Source: Solea solea
Lineage: Eukaryota > Chordata > Actinopteri > Pleuronectiformes > Soleidae
Assembly: GCF_958295425.1 (NCBI RefSeq)
Contig: NC_081142.1
Coordinates: forward strand, 26,579,482 to 26,643,481
Direction of reading: 5' to 3'
DNA length: 64,000 nt
Under the pieces are notes generated by a model. It searched no databases, was not told where the DNA came from, and saw only the letters and a list, made by a program, of their open reading frames with translations. Every line of letters starts with the position of its first letter. The first letter of the stretch is position 1. This document shows positions 56,850-64,000 of the stretch, one piece after another. The translations under genes were made by a program, and so were the position numbers.

Positions 56850-56889
56850 TATATATATATATATATATACATATATATACATATACGTA

Positions 56890-56922
<33 letters not shown>

Positions 56923-56935
56923 GGATATGTATGTA
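56850..56935. repeat. (AT)n/(TATG)n simple repeat
   Basis: CTATATATATATATAT-type run in the PALLD intron. Confidence 0.9.
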
Positions 56936-57148
56936 TAATAGATATTGAATGGTACAGTGATACTGTTGTAGGGGGCGGGGCCTTTTTACACATAAATACA
57001 AAGACTGACATTTACAAAAACAACTCAGACTAATTGAATTCTAATTTTGACAAAGTGACTTTTGCCTCCATGTTGTTGAACATGTGTCACGCTGCATAAT
57101 TAGCAGTGCATGAAAAGGTCAGCAGATTTTATGGACCACTTATCTTGA

Positions 57149-57150
<2 letters not shown>

Positions 57151-57205
<55 letters not shown>
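57151..57205 (+). repeat. (CTG)18 trinucleotide repeat
   Basis: Uninterrupted GCTGCTG run of 55 bases in the PALLD intron, 150 bases before an opposite (CAG)13. Confidence 0.97.
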
Positions 57206-57207
<2 letters not shown>

Positions 57208-57353
57208 GGCGGTTTACAGACTCTGTGATCATTACATGTCATTACATGATCCTGCTGAGGTGCTGACCTCCAGTCTCTCATGGTCCAGACCGCTCTGACC
57301 ACACGAGTCGACCGTATGTGACGCTTTCATCTTTGCTGTGACTCGGCGGCGGC

Positions 57354-57355
<2 letters not shown>

Positions 57356-57394
<39 letters not shown>
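57356..57394 (+). repeat. (CAG)13 trinucleotide repeat
   Basis: Uninterrupted, preceded by CGGCGGCGG. Inverted relative to the (CTG)18 at 57151. Confidence 0.97.
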
Positions 57395-57395
<1 letters not shown>

Positions 57396-57719
57396 GAAAC
57401 TGTGCAGATGATTATAGTTTCCTGACACATGTCGTTTAAAGCAGAGCGGTCCTCTGTTGTGACTACATCACTCTCTCTCACTCTGTCTGTGTCTTCTGTG
57501 CTAAAGTGGGCCTGAATTAGGCGGGAAGTGTTCCTCAGTTGCCATGACAACAGTGCTTGTGTTTTGCTGCCCGGGTCAGAGCCAGCAGGCCCACAGAGCG
57601 CTGCACTGAAACGTCTCTGTCTGTCTCTCATTGACTCTGTGTACGGTAGAAAAGGACAAAGCACTTAAAGGGATATTTCAGTCACTTAACTAAAGACTAA
57701 CCTGAATAAAACATCTTAA

Positions 57720-58035
57720 ATATGTGTTCAAGTCTTTATCTCACTGTTAGACAGAACTGAAGATTGTAAAGCACTCACTCTCACACACCAAAGTCCAGAG
57801 AGAAAATCAGTGATTTTAGCTGCGGGGACACAGGAGCTGCTGGTCCTCTGCTGCCTCGTGTGGTCACTTTGTGTCACTGAGGTCAATCTGAATGTTGGAT
57901 TTCAACATCAACAACAGTGAAGTGACAAAATTAGACATTTGAACTAAGTGATGGATGCAGCAGTGTGTGTGTGATGTTAAAATCACTGATTTTCTCTATG
58001 AGGTTTGGTATGGGAGAGTGAGTGGTTTACAAAAA
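57720..58035. mobile_element. Foldback element next to the 37/39-bp satellite
   Basis: TATGTGTTCAAGTCTTTATC to GGGAGAGTGAGTGGTTTACA with complete middle; the satellite starts about 85 bases later. Confidence 0.85.
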
Positions 58036-58119
58036 GTTACAAATATACAGCCTTTTTTGCAATGGCTAACAATAATGTCACAAATCATTTGTCTCCTTTT
58101 ATCTTTTTTGTTTGGTCCA

Positions 58120-61100
58120 AGTCTTATCCAGAGAACAGCTCCAGAGAGACAAACTTCATAAACAGACCAGAGAACAGCTCCAAAGACAAACTTCATAAAC
58201 AGACCAGAGAACAGCTCCAGAGACAAACTTCATAAACAGACCAGAGAACAGCTCCAGAGACAAACTTCATAAAGAGACCAGAGAACAGCTCCAGACACAA
58301 ACTTCATAAACAGACCAGAGAACAGCTCCAGAGACAAACTTCATAAACAGACCAGAGAACAGCTCCAGAGACAAACTTCATAAACAGACCAGAGAACAGC
58401 TCCAGAGACAAACTTCATAAACAGACCAGAGAACAGCTCCAGAGACAAACTTCATAAACAGACCAGAGAACAGCTCCAGAGACAAACTTCATAAACAGAC
58501 CAGAGAACAGCTCCAGAGAGACAAACTTCATAAACAGACCAGAGAACAGCTCCAGAGACAAACTTCATAAACAGACCTGAGAACAGCTCCAGAGACAAAC
58601 TTCATAAACAGACCAGAGAACAGCTCCAGAGAGACAAACTTCATAAACAGACCAGAGAACAGCTCCAGAGAGACAAACTTCATAAACAGACCAGAGAACA
58701 GCTCCAGAGACAAACTTCATAAACAGACCTGAGAACAGCTCCAGAGACAAACTTCATAAACAGACCAGAGAACAGCTCCAGAGAGACAAACTTCATAAAC
58801 AGACCAGAGAACAGCTCCAGAGACAAACTTCATAAACAGACCAGAGAACAGCTCCAGAGAGACAAACTTTATAAACAGACCAGAGAACAGCTCCAGAGAC
58901 AAACTTCATAAACAGACCAGAGAAAAGCTCCAGAGACAAACTTTATAAACAGACCAGAGAACAGCTCCAGAGACAAACTTCATAAACAGACCAGAGAACA
59001 GCTCCAGAGAGACAAACTTCATAAACAGACCAGAGAACAGCTCCAGAGACAAACTTCATAAACAGACCAGAGAAAAGCTCCAGAGACAAACTTTATAAAC
59101 AGACCAGAGAACAGCTCCAGAGACAAACTTCATAAACAGACCAGAGAACAGCTCCAGAGAGACAAACTTCATAAACAGACCAGAGAACAGCTCCAGAGAC
59201 AAACTTCATAAACAGACCAGAGAACAGCTCCAGAGAGACAAACTTCATAAACAGACCAGAGAACAGCTCCAGAGACAAACTTCATAAACAGACCAGAGAA
59301 CAGCTCCAGAGACAAACTTCATAAACAGACCAGAGAACAGCTCCAGAGAGACAAACTTCATAAACAGACCAGAGAACAGCTCCAGAGAGACAAACTTCGT
59401 AAACAGACCAGAGAACAGCTCCAGAGAGACAAACTTTATAAACAGACCAGAGAACAGCTCCAGAGAGACAAACTTCATAAACAGACCAGAGAACAGCTGC
59501 AGAGAGACAAACTTCATAAACAGACCAGAGAACAGCTCCAGAGACAAACTTCATAAACAGACAAGAGAACAGCTCCAGAGAGACAAACTTCATAAACAGA
59601 CCAGAGAACAGCTCTAGAGAGACAAACTTCATAAACAGACCAGAGAACAGCTCTAGAGAGACAAACTTCATAAACAGACCAGAGAACAGCTCTAGAGAGA
59701 CAAACTTCATAAACAGACCAGAGAACAGCTCCAGAGACAGACTTGATAAACAGACCAGAGAACAGCTCCATAGAGACAAACTTCATAAACAGACCAGAGA
59801 ACAGCTCTAGAGACAAACTTCATAAACAGACCAGAGAACAGCTCCAGAGACAAACTTCATAAACAGACCAGAGAACAGCTCCAGAGACAAACTTCATAAA
59901 CAGACCAGAGAACAGCTCCAGAGACAAACTTCATAAACAGACCAGAGTACAGCTCCAGAGACAAACTTCATAAACAGACCAGAGAACAGCTCCATAGAGA
60001 CAAACTTCATAAACAGACCAGAGAACAGCTCCAGAGACAAACTTCATAAACAGACCAGAGAAAAGCTCCAGAGACAAACTTCATAAACAGACCAGAGAAC
60101 AGCTCCAGAGAGACAAACTTCATAAACAGACCAGAGAACAGCTCCAGAGACAAACTTCATAAACAGACCAGAGAACAGCTCCAGACACAAACTTTATAAA
60201 CAGACCAGAGAACAGCTCCAGAGAGACAAACTTCATAAACAGACCAGAGAACAGCTCCAGAGAGACAAACTTCATAAACAGACCAGAGAACAGCTCCAGA
60301 GAGACAAACTTTATAAACAGACCAGAGAACAGCTCCAGAGAGACAAACTTCATAAACAGACCAGAGAACAGCTCCAGAGACAAACTTCGTAAACAGACCA
60401 GAGAACAGCTCCAGAGAGACAAACTTTATAAACAGACCAGAGAACAGCTCCAGAGACAAACTTCATAAACAGACCAGAGAAAAGCTCCAGAGACAAACTT
60501 TATAAACAGACCAGAGAACAGCTCCAGAGACAAACTTCATAAACAGACCAGAGAAAAGCTCCAGAGACAAACTTCATAAACAGACCAGAGAACAGCTCCA
60601 GAGAGACAAACTTCATAAACAGACCAGAGAACAGCTCCAGAGACAAACTTCATAAACAGACCAGAGAACAGCTCCAGACACAAACTTTATAAACAGACCA
60701 GAGAACAGCTCCAGAGAGACAAACTTCATAAACAGACCAGAGAACAGCTCCAGAGACAAACTTCATAAACAGACCAGAGAACAGCTTCAGACACGAACTT
60801 CATAAACAGACCAGAGAACAGCTCCAGAGAGACAAACTTCATAAACAGACCAGAGAACAGCTCCAGAGACAAACTTCATAAACAGACCAGAGAACAGCTC
60901 CAGACACAAACTTTATAAACAGACCAGAGAACAGCTCCAGAGACAAACTTCATAAACAGACCAGAGAACAGCTCCAGAGAGACAAACTTCATAAACAGAC
61001 CAGAGAACAGCTCCAGAGACAAACTTCATAAACAGACCTGAGAACAGCTCCAGAGACAAACTTCATAAACAGACCAGAGAACAGCTCCAGAGAGACAAAC

Positions 61101-64000
61101 TTCATAAACAGACCAGAGAACAGCTCCAGAGAGACAAACTTCATAAACAGACCAGAGAACAGCTCCAGAGACAAACTTCATAAACAGACCAGAGAACAGC
61201 TTCAGACACGAACTTCATAAACAGACCAGAGAACAGCTCCAGAGAGACAAACTTCATAAACAGACCAGAGAACAGCTCCAGAGACAAACTTCATAAACAG
61301 ACCAGAGAACAGCTCCAGACACAAACTTTATAAACAGACCAGAGAACAGCTCCAGAGACAAACTTCATAAACAGACCAGAGAACAGCTCCAGAGAGACAA
61401 ACTTCATAAACAGACCAGAGAACAGCTCCAGAGACAAACTTCATAAACAGACCTGAGAACAGCTCCAGAGACAAACTTCATAAACAGACCAGAGAACAGC
61501 TCCAGAGAGACAAACTTCATAAACAGACCAGAGAACAGCTCCAGAGAGACAAACTTCATAAACAGACCAGAGAACAGCTCCAGAGACAAACTTCATAAAC
61601 AGACCTGAGAACAGCTCCAGAGACAAACTTCATAAACAGACCAGAGAACAGCTCCAGAGAGACAAACTTCATAAACAGACCAGAGAACAGCTCCAGAGAG
61701 ACAAACTTCATAAACAGACCAGAGAACAGCTCCAGAGACAAACTTCATAAACAGACCAGAGAACAGCTCCAGAGAGACAAACTTCATAAACAGACCAGAG
61801 AACAGCTCCAGAGACAAACTTCATAAACAGACCTGAGAACAGCTCCAGAGACAAACTTCATAAACAGACCAGAGAACAGCTCCAGAGAGACAAACTTCAT
61901 AAACAGACCAGAGAACAGCTCCAGAGAGACAAACTTCATAAACAGACCAGAGAACAGCTCCAGAGACAAACTTCATAAACAGACCTGAGAACAGCTCCAG
62001 AGACAAACTTCATAAACAGACCAGAGAACAGCTCCAGAGAGACAAACTTCATAAACAGACCAGAGAACAGCTCCAGAGACAAACTTCATAAACAGACCAG
62101 AGAACAGCTCCAGAGAGACAAACTTTATAAACAGACCAGAGAACAGCTCCAGAGACAAACTTCATAAACAGACCAGAGAACAGCTCCAGAGACAAACTTC
62201 ATAAACAGACCAGAGAACAGCTCCAGAGAGACAAACTTCATAAACAGACCAGAGAACAGCTCCAGAGAGACAAACTTTCATAAACAGACCAGAGAACAGC
62301 TCCAGAGAGACAAACTTTCATAAACAGACCAGAGAACAGCTCCAGAGACAAACTTCATAAACAGACCAGAGAACAGCTCCAGAGACGAACTTCATAAACA
62401 GACCAGAGAACAGCTCCAAAGACAAACTTCATAAACAGACCAGAGAACAGCTCCAGAGACAAACTTCATAAACAGACCAGAGAACAGCTCCAGAGACAAA
62501 CTTCATAAACAGACCAGAGAACAGCTCCAGAGAGACAAACTTCATAAACAGACCAGAGAACAGCTCCAGAGACAAACTTCATAAACAGACCAGAGAACAG
62601 CTCCAGAGATACAAACTTCATAAACAGACCAGAGAACAGCTCCAAAGAGACAAACTTCATAAACAGACCAGAGAACAGCTCCAGAGACAAACTTCATAAA
62701 CAGACCAGAGAACAGCTCCAGAGACATACTTCATAAACAGACCAGAGAACAGCTCCAGAGACAAACTTCATAAACAGACCAGAGAACAGCTCCAGAGACA
62801 AACTTCATAAACAGACCAGAGAACAGCTCCAGAGACATACTTCATAAACAGACCAGAGAACAGCTCCAGAGACAAACTTCATAAACAGACCAGAGAACAG
62901 CCCCAGAGACAAACTTCATAAACAGACCAGAGAACAGCTCCAGAGACAAACTTTATAAACAGACCAGAGAACAGCTCCAGAGACAAACTTCATAAACAGA
63001 CCAGAGAACAGCTCCAGAGACAAACTTCATAAACAGACCAGAGAACAGCTCCAGAGAGACAAACTTCATAAACAGACCAGAGAACAGCTCCAGAGAGACA
63101 AACTTTCATAAACAGACCAGAGAACAGCTCCAGAGAGACAAACTTTCATAAACAGACCAGAGAACAGCTCCAGAGACAAACTTCATAAACAGACCAGAGA
63201 ACAGCTCCAGAGACAAACTTCATAAACAGACCAGAGAACAGCTCCAAAGACAAACTTCATAAACAGACCAGAGAACAGCTCCAGAGACAAACTTCATAAA
63301 CAGACCAGAGAACAGCTCCAGAGACAAACTTCATAAACAGACCAGAGAACAGCTCCAGAGACAAACTTCATAAACAGACCAGAGAACAGCTCCAGAGAGA
63401 CAAACTTCATAAACAGACCAGAGAACAGCTCCAGAGACAAACTTCATAAACAGACCAGAGAACAGCTCCAGAGATACAAACTTCATAAACAGACCAGAGA
63501 ACAGCTCCAGAGAGACAAACTTCATAAACAGACCAGAGAACAGCTCCAGAGAGACAAACTTCATAAACAGACCAGAGAACAGCTCCAGAGACAAACTTCA
63601 TAAACAGACCAGAGAACAGCTCCAGAGACAAACTTCATAAACAGACCAGAGAACAGCTCCAGAGACAAACTTTATAAACAGACCAGAGAACAGCTCCAGA
63701 GACAAACTTCATAAACAGACCAGAGAACAGCTCCAGAGACAAACTTCATAAACAGACCAGAGAACAGCTCCAGAGAGACAAACTTCATAAACAGACCAGA
63801 GAACAGCTCCAGAGAGACAAACTTTCATAAACAGACCAGAGAACAGCTCCAGAGAGACAAACTTTCATAAACAGACCAGAGAACAGCTCCAGAGACAAAC
63901 TTCATAAACAGACCAGAGAACAGCTCCAGAGACAAACTTCATAAACAGACCAGAGAACAGCTCCAAAGACAAACTTCATAAACAGACCAGAGAACAGCTC
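58120..64000. repeat. Large 37/39-bp satellite running off the right edge
   Basis: About 155 units of ACTTCATAAACAGACCAGAG plus AACAGCTCCAGAGACAA. Main variants: CCAGAGAGAC (+2 bases), CTTTCAT (+1), CCTGAG, CTTTAT, CCAAAG. Marker variants show higher-order repeats of 152, 380, 415 and about 720-830 bases. It begins about 85 bases after the end of the foldback element at 57720. Minus-strand frames (MSLELFSGLFMKFV...) are artefacts of the 37/39 mix. Confidence 0.97.

Larger units (their letters stand above)
54817..58119 (-). other. PALLD intron upstream of the proline-rich exon
   Basis: No coding exon recognised. It contains (GAA)n and (AAT)n near 54828-54922, (GT)n near 55013-55040, a TA/CA block, (CTG)18, (CAG)13 and a foldback element. 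The next palladin exon must lie beyond 64000. Confidence 0.6.

Noticed and set aside
57278..57664. 128-residue minus-strand frame, considered as an alternative first exon of palladin
   Set aside because: It crosses the (CAG)n tract as poly-Leu, has no donor in a compatible phase that I could see, and no palladin similarity.
58528..63631. Many minus-strand frames of MSLELFSGLFMKFV type, up to 165 residues
   Set aside because: They are readings of the 37/39-bp satellite; frame changes follow the 2-bp variants. No independent coding evidence.

Overview
This is vertebrate nuclear DNA, almost certainly from a ray-finned fish and probably a percomorph. Three things point that way: split genes with GT-AG introns, teleost-type interspersed repeats (a tRNA-headed SINE with a typical fish tail, fish LINEs, a finTRIM-like copy, hAT/BED and THAP transposon remnants), and very rich (CA)n and minisatellite content. 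No bacterial, phage or CRISPR features are present.

Three protein-coding genes are recognisable, in the order SH3RF1 - CBR4 - PALLD, the same neighbourhood as human 4q32-q33 (recalled, not searched). (1) SH3RF1/POSH, + strand, 20158-33369: ten exons carrying four SH3 domains and the stop codon. The RING exon is not in the window, so about 20 kb at the left is probably its upstream intron. (2) CBR4, + strand, 37697-40487: a complete short-chain reductase in six exons; the first is short and inferred from splice phase. (3) PALLD (palladin), - strand, 54816-42494: the last eleven exons, with the proline-rich segment and the three C-terminal Ig domains; the 5' part lies beyond the right edge. CBR4 and PALLD converge, with candidate poly(A) signals about 90 bp apart.

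Layout: 1-20157 intron with repeats, including two BED/hAT remnants, a THAP remnant, a frameshifted finTRIM pseudogene (11.5-12.8 kb) and one LINE inserted into another (13.0-17.0 kb). 20158-36900 SH3RF1 exons and 3'UTR, with introns filled by minisatellites. 37697-40600 CBR4. 40650-54816 PALLD, whose introns hold 37-bp and 32-bp minisatellites and SINEs. 54817-64000 PALLD intron, ending in a 5.9-kb 37/39-bp satellite that runs off the window.

Adding up coordinates, tandem arrays occupy roughly a fifth of the window. One foldback element, with TIRs reading CACTCACTCTCCCACACCAA, occurs about 17 times, whole or in part. One copy appears to have seeded the 25-bp minisatellite in an SH3RF1 intron.

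I found no evidence for a new multi-gene system. The unusual content is repeat biology: nested insertions, arrays grown out of mobile elements, and repeats placed at splice sites. Many long open frames here are artefacts of tandem repeats whose period is a multiple of three, or of mixed 37/39-bp units.
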